Source of the DNA: an uncultured Alistipes sp.
GTDB taxonomy: Bacteria; Bacteroidota; Bacteroidia; Bacteroidales; Rikenellaceae
Reading direction: 5' to 3'
Length of the DNA: 31,056 nucleotides
NCBI GenBank assembly: GCA_900546065.1
Contig: URBK01000026.1
Location: 1 to 31,056 of the forward strand
A program made the position numbers and the translations under genes. Of the stretch, positions 15,520-23,452 are shown one piece after another. The notes under the pieces were generated by a model. It searched no databases and had not been told where the DNA came from. It saw only the letters and a program-made list of their open reading frames with translations. How positions within the stretch are numbered: position 1 is the first letter of the stretch; each line of letters opens with the position of its first letter.

Positions 15520-16500
15520 ATGTTAAAGATAGGAATTGATGCGATGGGCGGTGATTTCGCTCCCGAGGCGGTAGTCAAGGGCGCAGTCATGGCACTCGAC
15601 GCCATAGACACCGAGAGTCGCATAGTGCTTTTCGGCGATAAGGGCAGGATCGAAGAGTGCCTTGCTGCAGAGAATTGTCCGGCCGATCGTTTCTCGATCG
15701 TACACACGACCGACGTGATCGAGATGGGCGACCACCCCGCCATGGCATTCAAGTCGAAACCCGACTCGAGTATCGCCGTCGGCTTCGGATATCTGGCCAA
15801 GGGCGCAATCGACGGGTTCGCCAGCGCCGGATCTACAGGAGCCATGATGGTAGGTTCGATGTATGTGGCCAAGCCCGTGAAGGGTGTCATACGCCCCACT
15901 ATCTCCACCACCATACCTACGGTCGCTGGAACGCAGGCGCTGATGATGGATGTGGGTCTGAACGTAGACTGCAAACCCGAGGTGCTGAGCCAGTACGGAC
16001 TCATCGGTTCGATCTACGCCGAGTCGGTTCTCGGCATAAAGAATCCCCGCGTAGCGCTGCTCAACATCGGCGAGGAGGAGGCCAAGGGCAATGCCCAGAC
16101 GCAGGCCGCATACCAGATCATGAAGGCCGAGGCCGAAAAGGGACGCTACAACTTCGTGGGCAACGTCGAGTCGTCACACCTCTTCTCCGGCAAAATAGCC
16201 GATGTAATCATCTGCGACGGTTTTGTCGGTAACATAGCCTTGAAGATGGCCGAGGGCCTCTATGTCATCAACCACAAGATGGGAACCATGAATCCCTTCT
16301 GGGAGGCCATGAACTACGAGAACGTAGGCGGCACGCCCGTGCTTGGTGTAAACGCCGCGGTGATGATAGGCCACGGCAAATCCACCCCCAAGGCTATCAA
16401 GAGCATGATCCTGTCGATGGAGCGCAGCATCCGCACGCGCGTTATCGAGAAGATCCGCGACGCCTTCAAGGACAGCGACACAGAGACTGCGGAGGCTTAA
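15520..16500 (+). CDS. plsX: Phosphate acyltransferase PlsX
   Basis: PlsX converts acyl-ACP to acyl-phosphate, the donor for the first acylation of glycerol 3-phosphate in phospholipid synthesis; it works at the inner face of the membrane. The 326-residue protein begins with the family pattern MLKIGIDAMGGDFAPE and keeps the blocks DHPAMAFKSKPDSSI, GFASAGSTGAMMVGS, LLNIGEEEAKGN, CDGFVGNIALKMAEG and GVNAAVMIGHGKS. The length is normal. The start is supported by a purine-rich GAGAGAGA stretch just upstream. It is the third gene of the yceD-rpmF-plsX cluster; fabH, which often follows, is not present, and a strong terminator ends the unit. Confidence 0.97.
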   Translation: MLKIGIDAMGGDFAPEAVVKGAVMALDAIDTESRIVLFGDKGRIEECLAAENCPADRFSIVHTTDVIEMGDHPAMAFKSKPDSSIAVGFGYLAKGAIDGFASAGSTGAMMVGSMYVAKPVKGVIRPTISTTIPTVAGTQALMMDVGLNVDCKPEVLSQYGLIGSIYAESVLGIKNPRVALLNIGEEEAKGNAQTQAAYQIMKAEAEKGRYNFVGNVESSHLFSGKIADVIICDGFVGNIALKMAEGLYVINHKMGTMNPFWEAMNYENVGGTPVLGVNAAVMIGHGKSTPKAIKSMILSMERSIRTRVIEKIRDAFKDSDTETAEA

Positions 16501-16519
16501 TCCCCCACAGCGACAACAT

Positions 16520-16562
16520 ACAGCGACGGCTCACCCCATAGGGATGAGCCGTCGCTGTTTTA
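16520..16562 (+). terminator. Terminator of the yceD-rpmF-plsX unit
   Basis: A 14-bp perfect stem, arms at 16520-16533 and 16545-16558, with an inner CCC/GGG element, followed by TTTTAT. It is a strong intrinsic terminator that may also stop transcripts of the convergent GT9 gene. Confidence 0.9.
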
Positions 16563-16634
16563 TCTATTGCTTTGTTTACAGCCGACAAGGCTGTCTTAAC
16601 ATATACGTCAAATCAAGATCATACGTCACACACC

Positions 16635-17846
16635 CTACCCCTCCTGCACACCGCCTGCCTGTGCGGTATCGACAGTGGATGCAGCGTCTGAAGAGGTTGG
16701 AGAAGTAGATGAGGTTGAAGACGCTGAAGAGGTTGCGGTTGAATCTTTCGATGATGCGTCTGCTTCCGACGACGGAGCCTTTGCGTCAGCATGCGACGCG
16801 GCAATCATCTCGTCGACCTTGTCCACGATCATCTCGGGGGTAATGGCCCGCAGGCAGCGGTAATCGCCATATTGGCACTTCATCTCGCCATATACCGAAC
16901 ATGGACGGCACGGCATATCGACCTGAAGGATACCCTCGGGCGAGCAGCCATATCCGAGAAAACCGAGTGCCGGATGTGTTGCACCCCACACCGATACTAC
17001 GGGTGTAGCCACAAGTGATGCCATGTGCATGGCAAGTGAATCCATCGAGACGATGCAGTCGAGATTCGATATGAGGTTCAACTCGCCCGCAAGATCCACC
17101 TTGCCGTTCACGGCCGTAACGTTGGGATAGGTACGCTCCATCTGCATGGCGAACTCGGCCTCGGCGCCGCCGCCGCTGTGAACGAAAACACGGTCGTAAC
17201 GCTCGCTGAACAGGCGCACCGCCTCGACGCGCAGGTCTGCAGGATAGGTCTTGCCGTCGTGCGCCGAGAAGGGGGCGAAACCGACCCAAATGCCGTGTTT
17301 CTCACCCATGGGGTTCGGGCGCGGGATCTTGACTGCGGGTGCCGGGTTGTCGAATTCGAATCCCAGATCGCGCAGCACGTCGCAATAACGCACAACGGTA
17401 TGTTTGAGAGGTACGCTGTTCTGGCTGTTGTATCCCACACGGAACCACTTCTCGACCTTGCCCTTGTTGATCTTGGCGCAGCGGTACATACTCATACGGA
17501 AGAGCGTGCGCACGACGATCGAGCGCAGCACCCCGTGCATATCGGCTATGGCGTCGACGCCGCGGCGGCCGATATCGCGATAGAGATGCCACAGACCGCG
17601 CAGGCCGCGATGGCGTCCCTTGGTGTCGACGAAGATGAAGTCGACATCTATGCCGTCGAAGAACGACTCGAACTGCTTGCGTGTGGCGACCGTAACCTTC
17701 ACGTCGGGATATGCCGCCTTGAAGGCGCGCAACGTATGCGCCAGCATCACCACATCGCCCATGGCCGAGAGGCGTATGGCGACAATATGGCGAGGCAGAC
17801 GTTTGTCCTTACGCGTTGCGGCGGATTCGTTATTTTTTGTTGCCAT
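16635..17846 (-). CDS. GT9-family glycosyltransferase (heptosyltransferase-like) with Ser/Thr-rich tail
   Basis: A 403-residue cytoplasmic-face glycosyltransferase of the ADP-heptose:LPS heptosyltransferase family (GT9), likely acting on lipopolysaccharide core or another surface glycan. Family marks are the N-terminal IVAIRLSAMGDVVML (21-35) and the C-terminal acceptor/donor region VFVHSGGGAEAE, ISNLDCIVSMDSLAMHMASLVATPVVSVWGATHP. A cysteine-bearing segment MPCRPCSVYGEMKCQYGDYRCL follows. The last 52 residues (352-403) are a low-complexity Ser/Thr/Ala/Asp tail not expected in the family. The gene overlaps the upstream DUF4254 gene by 17 bp, so the two are translationally coupled and probably work together. 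Confidence 0.88.
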   Translation of the reverse strand: MATKNNESAATRKDKRLPRHIVAIRLSAMGDVVMLAHTLRAFKAAYPDVKVTVATRKQFESFFDGIDVDFIFVDTKGRHRGLRGLWHLYRDIGRRGVDAIADMHGVLRSIVVRTLFRMSMYRCAKINKGKVEKWFRVGYNSQNSVPLKHTVVRYCDVLRDLGFEFDNPAPAVKIPRPNPMGEKHGIWVGFAPFSAHDGKTYPADLRVEAVRLFSERYDRVFVHSGGGAEAEFAMQMERTYPNVTAVNGKVDLAGELNLISNLDCIVSMDSLAMHMASLVATPVVSVWGATHPALGFLGYGCSPEGILQVDMPCRPCSVYGEMKCQYGDYRCLRAITPEMIVDKVDEMIAASHADAKAPSSEADASSKDSTATSSASSTSSTSPTSSDAASTVDTAQAGGVQEG

Positions 17847-18435
17847 ATAATACCGGATTAAGCGCCGGATCGTTGTACATCTTCATCTGTTTGTAAGTCT
17901 TCATATACTTGCGGCCGGCCGCTATGTCCTCCAGCAGCTCCTCGATGGCCGTCGAGAGGTCGACCTGCTGCGAGAGCAGCGTGTCGAGCTTGCGGCCGCA
18001 TGCGTCGCGGTGCTCCTGCCCGACATCCGTACGCTCGGTCTCCTGACGCATGTGGTAGATCTTCAAGGCCAGAATCGACAGACGGTCTATGGCCCACGCC
18101 GGGGTCTCGGTGTTGATTCGGGCATCGGCCGCCACGGCCACATCCTTGAACTTGTCGAGCCAATACGAGTCGATATACTCCACCATATCGGTACGCACCT
18201 GATTCGAGCGGTCGATGCGACGCTTTATAGCCAATGCCTCCACGGGGTCGATGGCCGGGTCGCGGATGATGTCCTCAAGGTGCCACTGCACCGTATCGAC
18301 CATATTCTTGTCATAGAGCAGCGCCTCGAGCGAACCGGCCTCGTAGGGGTTCTCGAAATGGTGGTCCACATCGTCGTAGAGGTGATAATCTGCTATCGCG
18401 CGGTTGAAGATGGCGTTTGCTTTTTCGGTAAACAT
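17830..18435 (-). CDS. DUF4254 domain protein
   Basis: A 201-residue soluble, alpha-helical protein of the DUF4254 family, whose function is not known to me. Visible marks are the N-terminal FNRAIADYHLYDDVDHHFENPY and the later LSILALKIYHMRQETER. The C-terminus YKQMKMYNDPALNPVLYGNKK runs into the start of the GT9 gene. DUF4254 genes commonly sit beside GT9 heptosyltransferases in Bacteroidetes, and here the coding regions overlap by 17 bp. That arrangement supports a partner role in the same glycan pathway; this is inference. No membrane segment or catalytic motif is seen. Confidence 0.85.
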   Translation of the reverse strand: MFTEKANAIFNRAIADYHLYDDVDHHFENPYEAGSLEALLYDKNMVDTVQWHLEDIIRDPAIDPVEALAIKRRIDRSNQVRTDMVEYIDSYWLDKFKDVAVAADARINTETPAWAIDRLSILALKIYHMRQETERTDVGQEHRDACGRKLDTLLSQQVDLSTAIEELLEDIAAGRKYMKTYKQMKMYNDPALNPVLYGNKK

Positions 18436-18450
18436 ATATCGCGGTCAGTT

Positions 18451-18482
18451 ATTGGTTATTTAGGTAAAATAATCTATCTTTG
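18451..18482 (+). promoter_or_regulatory. Predicted promoter of the LysM glucosaminidase gene
   Basis: ATTG (18451-18454), 20 bp, TATCTTTG (18475-18482). The -7 element is exact and the -33 has one mismatch. It lies 22 bp before the ATG at 18505. Confidence 0.55.
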
Positions 18483-18504
18483 CCTTGACGGTAACACAAA
18501 GATA

Positions 18505-19515
18505 ATGATTTTTTCCAAAAAAGCAATATACCTCGCGCTTTTCGCGCTTGCGGCCTCGGCCGCGCAACTCGCGGCTCAGACCCACATCACCAAGGAGGAG
18601 TACATCGACCGATATAAGGGCATCGCCATCGAACACATGGAGCGTTACGGCATTCCGGCCAGCATAACGCTCGCACAGGGCATACTCGAATCCGACAGCG
18701 GCAACAGCACGCTGGCACGCAAGTCGAACAACCATTTCGGCATAAAATGTAAGTCGAACTGGCGCGGCGACCGCGTCTACCATGACGACGACGCCAAGGG
18801 CGAATGTTTCCGCAAGTACGACACAGTTGAGGAGTCGTATCAGGACCATGCCGACTTTCTCGACCAGCAGCCGCGCTACGATTCGCTCTTCGCCTACTCG
18901 TCCGACGACTACCGCAGCTGGGCCCGTGGGCTGAAGGCTGCGGGTTACGCCACAGCTCCCGACTATGCACAGCGTCTCATACGCATCATCGAGGATAACC
19001 AGCTCTACCTCTTCGACGAGGACAACGGCGCCGCCCTCTACGCCGCGCACCGCCGTGCCGAGCAGGGCATCACGGACGACTTTGCGGATCAGAGCAGCGT
19101 CGAGACCCCCGCTACGCACGAAGCGCGCATCGACCCGAACGACTACCGCGTACCCGAACGTACATATAACGGATACAGCGTCTACGTCAACAACCGCACG
19201 CACTACATCATCGCGGGTGACGGCGACACCTTCCGGCGCATAGCCCGCACGTTCATGCTGAGCGAGCGCACGCTGCGCAAGTACAACGAGATCGATCCCC
19301 GCTCGACGGCCGACCCGGTAAAGGGCGAGATGATCTACATCGAGCGCAAGCAGCCCAAGTGGTGCGGCAACGTACGCCAGCACACGGTCCGTGAGGGTGA
19401 GACGCTGCGGTCACTCTCGCAGGACTACGGCATACGTCTCAAGAAGCTCGCGCGCCTGAACCGCCTGCGCGCCGACGAAGCGATAGCCGCGGGACAGACC
19501 CTCAAGCTCAAATAG
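18505..19515 (+). CDS. Secreted N-acetylglucosaminidase with two LysM domains
   Basis: A 336-residue peptidoglycan hydrolase. After a signal peptide (cleavage near AAQ at residue 25), a glucosaminidase domain of the FlgJ/GH73 type covers about 35-170, with catalytic Glu62 in TLAQGILESDSGNS and the family pieces NNHFGIKC and YQDHADFLDQQPRY. A linker (170-230) leads to two LysM peptidoglycan-binding repeats at about 233-279 (HYIIAGDGDTFRRIA..) and 293-336 (HTVREGETLRSLS..). It likely trims or remodels peptidoglycan in the periplasm. The start at 18505 is chosen because the signal peptide begins there, 22 bp after a -7 element; upstream frame extension would be antisense to the DUF4254 gene. The unknown gene at 19585 follows on the same strand. 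Confidence 0.92.
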   Translation: MIFSKKAIYLALFALAASAAQLAAQTHITKEEYIDRYKGIAIEHMERYGIPASITLAQGILESDSGNSTLARKSNNHFGIKCKSNWRGDRVYHDDDAKGECFRKYDTVEESYQDHADFLDQQPRYDSLFAYSSDDYRSWARGLKAAGYATAPDYAQRLIRIIEDNQLYLFDEDNGAALYAAHRRAEQGITDDFADQSSVETPATHEARIDPNDYRVPERTYNGYSVYVNNRTHYIIAGDGDTFRRIARTFMLSERTLRKYNEIDPRSTADPVKGEMIYIERKQPKWCGNVRQHTVREGETLRSLSQDYGIRLKKLARLNRLRADEAIAAGQTLKLK

Positions 19516-19584
19516 ACCTGCGGGACCGTGATGTCCGCACTCCGGGGCGGGCATCGGATACGACACAAACGACAACCACACTAT

Positions 19585-20271
19585 ATGGACAACACCCCTT
19601 TGCGCGAGAAGATTCTCGCCACGATAGTCACCAAATCGACCTTGAAGCAACACGTCTTCGACAACACCTTCTCGACGTTCAACCTCCTGAAGGAGGTGCT
19701 CATCGAGATCGCCTCGGAGATGGACGACGAGCTGGACGACAAACTCGACAAGAGAGTCCGCATCGAATACCGCGACCGCGGCAAGTTCGAGGCCCAGCTG
19801 CAGATCGCCAGCGACCTGCTCATATTCCAGATGCACACCGACGTCTTCGAGTTCGACTCGAACCACATCATCTGGCAAAACGAATATGTACAGGCGGACC
19901 GCTGCAACTCCTACTGCGGCGTGATCAACATTTACAACTTCCTCTCCGACTCGTTCAAGTTCAACCGCAACGCCGACGAGGGTTACCTCATAGGACGCAT
20001 CTTCATCAACCGCGAGAAGAGATTCTTCGTCGAGGGCAAGCGTCAGACGTCGATGCGGCCGATGGCCTTCGGCAGCGCCGAGATCACGCGCGAGGTTCTG
20101 GTCAAGATCATCGAGACGGCGGTCTATTACGCCATCAACTTCGACCTGCTGATGCCCCCCTACGAGGATAACAAGCGGGTTACGGTCGACCAGTTCAACA
20201 CCAAGATGGACAATTCGAAGTTCACGACGGGCAAGCGTATCGGCTACGAATTCAACGTTGATGACATTTGA
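19585..20271 (+). CDS. Conserved-looking cytoplasmic protein of unknown function
   Basis: A 228-residue soluble protein I cannot assign to a family. It starts MDNTPLREKILATIVTK. It contains an acidic helix-rich segment (EIASEMDDELDDKLDKRVRIEYRDRG, described by its ends at about 47-72), then beta-type segments (FEAQLQIASDLLIFQMHTDVFEF; YCGVINIYNFLSDSF) and a C-terminal basic/aromatic end RIGYEFNVDDI. No signal peptide, membrane span or metal motif is apparent. It sits 69 bp after the glucosaminidase and 39 bp before a DPP IV gene, so it may share a transcript, though its role need not be related. Coding nature is well supported by length, codon use and the clean fit between neighbours. Confidence 0.75.
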   Translation: MDNTPLREKILATIVTKSTLKQHVFDNTFSTFNLLKEVLIEIASEMDDELDDKLDKRVRIEYRDRGKFEAQLQIASDLLIFQMHTDVFEFDSNHIIWQNEYVQADRCNSYCGVINIYNFLSDSFKFNRNADEGYLIGRIFINREKRFFVEGKRQTSMRPMAFGSAEITREVLVKIIETAVYYAINFDLLMPPYEDNKRVTVDQFNTKMDNSKFTTGKRIGYEFNVDDI

Positions 20272-20310
20272 CACACCGGTAAATCCCCGAACGACAAAAA
20301 ACCTCAAGCC

Positions 20311-22425
20311 ATGATCAAGATAAAGGGAATGATTCTCGCAACGACACTCCTCGCGGCCGCGACGGCTGCGACGGCACAGCAGACATACCGTGAGCTCATC
20401 GAGACGGCATCGCTCAACCGCGGCGTCTACGGTCTAAGATCGATGCAGGACGGCGAGCACTACACCGCGCGCGAAGGCAACGCCATAGTACGCCACAGCT
20501 ACGCCGACGCCTCGCAACAGAATACGCTCTATACGGGCACCTTCTCGTCATACGCACTCTCGCCCGACGAGACCACACTGCTGCTCAGCAGCAACCACCG
20601 CCCCGTCTACCGTCACTCGTTCTATGCCGACTGGCAGATCGTGCCTCTCGAAGGCGACGGCACGGCCGCAATGACACTAGAAGGGGTGCGCGACGTGACC
20701 CTTTCGCCCGACGGCAGGATGGTGGCCTACGCCAAAGATAACAACCTCTACGTCGCCCCCGTTGGCGGCGAGGCACGTGCCGTCACCGACGATGGCGAAT
20801 GGAATGCCGTCATCAACGGTACGGCCGACTGGGTCTACGAGGAGGAATACGGCTTCACTCGCGCCTATGCCTTCTCGCCCGACTCGAAACGCATAGCATA
20901 CCTGCGCTTCGACGAGAGCGCCGTCCCGACATTCGAAATGATGCGTTACGACGGCACGCTCTACAACCGCCCCTACTCGTTCAAGTATCCCAAGGCGGGC
21001 GACCGCAACTCGACCGTAGAGTTGTGGCTCTACGATATCGCCACGGGCGCCAAGAGCCGTATCGACACGGGGGCCGAGACCGACCAGTACCTCCCGCGCA
21101 TAGACTGGACACCGGCCGGTGAACTATTCTACTACCGCGTCAACCGCAAGCAGAACCACTTCGAGGTCGTACTCGTACACGACGACGGCACACAGAAGGT
21201 GATCTACGACGAGACCTCACCCACGTTTGTCGAGCGTCCCGACGCGGGCACCATACGTTTCATCGACGGCGAGCGTTTCATCGCCCTGAACGAGACGGCC
21301 ACGGGATGGAACCACATATATCTCTACTCTACCGAGAAGGGCCTTCTGAATCCCGTCACGTCGGGGCCGTGGCAGGTGACGTCGGTTGTCGAGACCACCG
21401 ACAAGGCCATCTACTACATCTCTACGGAGACCTCGCCGCTGCGCCGCAACCTCTATTCGATCGACTACAAGGGCCGCCACAAGAAGCGTCTCACCGAAGG
21501 TGATGGTACCTACTCGATAGCTCCGAGCCGCGGTATGAAATACTATATCTCGACCTTCTCTACGGCTGCCGAGCCCAACACCGTGACACTGCACAAGGGT
21601 GACGGCACGCTGCTGCGTACGCTCGCCACAAGCGACGAACTGGCCGAGCGCATGAAGCAGATGCCCCGCAAGGAGTTCTTCACCTTCGTCACCGAGCGCG
21701 GCGACAGCCTCAACGCCTACATAATCAAACCCGTCGACTTCGACCCCTCGAAACGTTATCCCGTCCTTGTGACGCAGTATTCGGGCCCGGGCTCGCAGTC
21801 GGTGGCCGACCGCTTCTCGCTCGACTGGGAGAACGTCATCGCCGCACACGGATACATCATCGCCTGCTGCGACGGCCGCGGCACGGGATATATGGGCGAG
21901 AAATTCAAGAAACAGACCTACGGCAACCTCGGTGCCCGAGAGGTCGAGGACCAGATATCGTTCGCCCGGTACTTGGGAGAGCAGCCATACGTCGATGCCG
22001 GCCGCATCGGTATATACGGCTGGTCGTATGGCGGATTCATGGCTCTGGGCTGCGCCTGCAAGGGCGGCGGCATCTACAAGCTGGCCATAGCCGTAGCCCC
22101 CGTCACCTCGTGGCGCTACTACGACACCATCTACACCGAGATCTACAACGACCTGCCGCAGGACAACCCCGCAGGCTATGACGACAACTCGCCCATCAAC
22201 TTCGCACAGCTGTTGGACGACGAGCACACGCAGCTGCTCATCATGCACGGCACGGCTGACGACAACGTACACTTCCAGAATACGATGGAGATGTGCCGCG
22301 CCCTGAACCGCGCAGGCAAGCAGTACGACATGATGATCTATCCCGACCAGAACCACTCGATGTACCCGTCGGACGGCTACAACATCCGCCGCAAGATGGT
22401 CGAGTACACGCTGCGCAACCTTTAG
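20311..22425 (+). CDS. Dipeptidyl peptidase IV-type serine peptidase (S9)
   Basis: A 704-residue exported peptidase that should remove N-terminal Xaa-Pro or Xaa-Ala dipeptides from peptides in the periplasm, feeding amino-acid fermentation. A signal peptide (cleavage near TAQ, residue 22) precedes an eight-bladed DPP IV N-terminal propeller (about 35-430) and an alpha/beta-hydrolase domain (about 450-704). The catalytic triad is visible: Ser572 in GWSYGGF, Asp650 in GTADDNVHF, His682 in DQNHSM. The spacings of 78 and 32 residues equal those of human DPP IV. The DWVYEEE motif (173-179) supplies the double glutamate (177/178) that binds the peptide amino terminus, which separates true DPP IV enzymes from other S9 members. 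A strong terminator follows. Confidence 0.95.
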   Translation: MIKIKGMILATTLLAAATAATAQQTYRELIETASLNRGVYGLRSMQDGEHYTAREGNAIVRHSYADASQQNTLYTGTFSSYALSPDETTLLLSSNHRPVYRHSFYADWQIVPLEGDGTAAMTLEGVRDVTLSPDGRMVAYAKDNNLYVAPVGGEARAVTDDGEWNAVINGTADWVYEEEYGFTRAYAFSPDSKRIAYLRFDESAVPTFEMMRYDGTLYNRPYSFKYPKAGDRNSTVELWLYDIATGAKSRIDTGAETDQYLPRIDWTPAGELFYYRVNRKQNHFEVVLVHDDGTQKVIYDETSPTFVERPDAGTIRFIDGERFIALNETATGWNHIYLYSTEKGLLNPVTSGPWQVTSVVETTDKAIYYISTETSPLRRNLYSIDYKGRHKKRLTEGDGTYSIAPSRGMKYYISTFSTAAEPNTVTLHKGDGTLLRTLATSDELAERMKQMPRKEFFTFVTERGDSLNAYIIKPVDFDPSKRYPVLVTQYSGPGSQSVADRFSLDWENVIAAHGYIIACCDGRGTGYMGEKFKKQTYGNLGAREVEDQISFARYLGEQPYVDAGRIGIYGWSYGGFMALGCACKGGGIYKLAIAVAPVTSWRYYDTIYTEIYNDLPQDNPAGYDDNSPINFAQLLDDEHTQLLIMHGTADDNVHFQNTMEMCRALNRAGKQYDMMIYPDQNHSMYPSDGYNIRRKMVEYTLRNL

Positions 22426-22450
22426 CAGGAGACTGAAACCCTCAAGATAC

Positions 22451-22484
22451 AACCCCGAACCGACAATGCGGTTCGGGGTTTTTC
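22451..22484 (+). terminator. Terminator after the DPP IV gene
   Basis: A perfect 12-bp stem, AACCCCGAACCG (22451-22462) with CGGTTCGGGGTT (22469-22480), 6-nt loop, then TTTC/TTG-rich sequence. Confidence 0.9.
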
Positions 22485-22738
22485 TTGTTCAGCACGGCTG
22501 CCGCAATATTCCGATAAACACATACGCCGCAACGATTTTCGCAACCACCCACGCCATGCAAGCGCCTCCTGCCGTCCCATTCGGCCACAAAACCCTCCCA
22601 CAACGCCACAAATTCACCCGTTCGAGACTGCTGACACGCCAAAAGAGATATATTTGCACCCGATGGAAGCCTCCGGCGGTAATGCCCGACCGCCACGCGG
22701 GGACTTCACACCGAATTATAGCCTAATTTTCAAACATT
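22485..22738. other. Intergenic region before the small lipoprotein gene
   Basis: No supported gene. It contains a possible -7 element TATATTTG (22649-22656) without a clear -33. A small hairpin, GGCGGT (22675-22680) / ACCGCC (22689-22694), lies in what would be the lipoprotein leader. Confidence 0.5.
22649..22656 (+). promoter_or_regulatory. Possible -7 element for the small lipoprotein gene
   Basis: TATATTTG matches TAnnTTTG exactly; no TTTG-like -33 lies 19-20 bp upstream, so the promoter call is weak. Confidence 0.35.
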
Positions 22739-23077
22739 ATGAAACAACTACTGTTTATCATGGCATTCGTATCGGCCATGGCGCTCGGAGGCTGCTCCGA
22801 CAAGAAAGAGGTGGTAAACGACGTGCGCTTCACCATCGAGGCCAACACCGACCAACCCGTGCGTATATACAGCCCCACGGACAAGGGCGAAACAGGCACG
22901 GTCATACGCAAGAGTTACGAATCGTCATTCAAGACGGGCCCGACGGTCTTCGGGATCGAGGCCCGCTGCGACGACGAAACGACGCTCATAACCATCCGCG
23001 TATGGGTCAACGGCAAGCTCAAGCGTGAAGTTTCGGGCAACAAATACCTCACGACGGGAGAAATACGGCTCCTATAA
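22739..23077 (+). CDS. Small lipoprotein of unknown function
   Basis: A 112-residue protein with a lipoprotein signal peptide (MKQLLFIMAFVSAMALGGC; lipidated Cys19). The mature part is beta-rich: VRFTIEANTDQPVRIYSP, GPTVFGIEARCDDETTLITIRVWVNGKLKRE. It looks like a single small immunoglobulin-like or sandwich domain. It stands alone with a terminator 25 bp after its stop. I recognise no family; a role in the envelope is all that can be inferred. Confidence 0.75.
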   Translation: MKQLLFIMAFVSAMALGGCSDKKEVVNDVRFTIEANTDQPVRIYSPTDKGETGTVIRKSYESSFKTGPTVFGIEARCDDETTLITIRVWVNGKLKREVSGNKYLTTGEIRLL

Positions 23078-23102
23078 GCGCCCGTACGACATCTTCGCAT
23101 AC

Positions 23103-23128
23103 AGACCGCCACTGCCCGGCGGTCTTTT
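23103..23128 (+). terminator. Terminator after the small lipoprotein gene
   Basis: Perfect 8-bp stem AGACCGCC (23103-23110) / GGCGGTCT (23118-23125), 7-nt loop, followed by TTT. Confidence 0.85.
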
Positions 23129-23225
23129 CGTTTCCTGCCACCGATGTCCGTTCCTAATAAGACTTGCGGCAAAGACGAATATTCGCGAAGAGATAAAAAT
23201 CGGAGCGAAAAAAACAGAAAATAAA

Positions 23226-23257
23226 TTTGCAAGTAACCATTTTTCGCCGTACATTTG
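23226..23257 (+). promoter_or_regulatory. Predicted promoter of tRNA-Arg
   Basis: TTTG (23226-23229), 20 bp, TACATTTG (23250-23257): exact consensus. The tRNA begins 18 bp after the -7 element. Confidence 0.78.
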
Positions 23258-23275
23258 CACTCGCAACAAGGAAAT

Positions 23276-23349
23276 GGCTCCGTAGCTCAACTGAATAGAG
23301 TACTTGACTACGGATCAAGCGGTTACAGGTTTGAATCCTGTCGGAGTCA
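23276..23349 (+). tRNA. tRNA-Arg (anticodon ACG)
   Basis: A full cloverleaf can be folded. Acceptor arms are GGCTCCG and CGGAGTC (one G-T pair), the D stem GCTC/GAGT, the anticodon stem CTTGA/TCAAG with loop CTACGGA giving anticodon ACG, and the T stem ACAGG/CCTGT with loop TTTGAAT. The discriminator is A; CCA is not encoded. A34 is expected to be edited to inosine by TadA so that CGU, CGC and CGA are read. The D and T loops carry A15, A19, U48 and U56 in place of the usual G15, G19, C48 and C56. Confidence 0.96.
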
Positions 23350-23352
23350 CTG

Positions 23353-23382
23353 AAAAGGGTCACGCATGCGTGACCCTTTTTC
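23353..23382 (+). terminator. Terminator of the tRNA-Arg gene
   Basis: A 28-nt perfect palindrome (23353-23380) built from GGGTCACGC and GCGTGACCC flanked by A and T runs, four bases after the tRNA. Confidence 0.88.
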
Positions 23383-23391
23383 CGTATATGA

Positions 23392-23431
23392 TAAAAATAC
23401 CGGCGGCCAGCTTTGCATGCAGGCCGCCGGT
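23392..23431 (-). terminator. Terminator of the GH95-GH43-GH97-GH43 operon
   Basis: A 10-bp perfect stem, ACCGGCGGCC (23399-23408) / GGCCGCCGGT (23422-23431). On the minus strand it is followed by ATTTTTAT. It lies 22 bp after the stop of the last operon gene. Confidence 0.85.
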
Positions 23432-23452
23432 TATGTCTCGAATTAACGGGAA

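Noticed and set aside
16578..16594. ACAGCC/GGCTGT hairpin as the terminator of the GT9 gene
   Set aside because: Only 6 bp, with no T tract on the minus strand; the larger hairpin at 16520-16562 is a better candidate for both directions.
16603..16628. Direct repeat ATACGTCA (16603-16610, 16621-16628) as a regulatory site
   Set aside because: Only 8 bp, located past the stop of a convergent gene where no promoter is expected.
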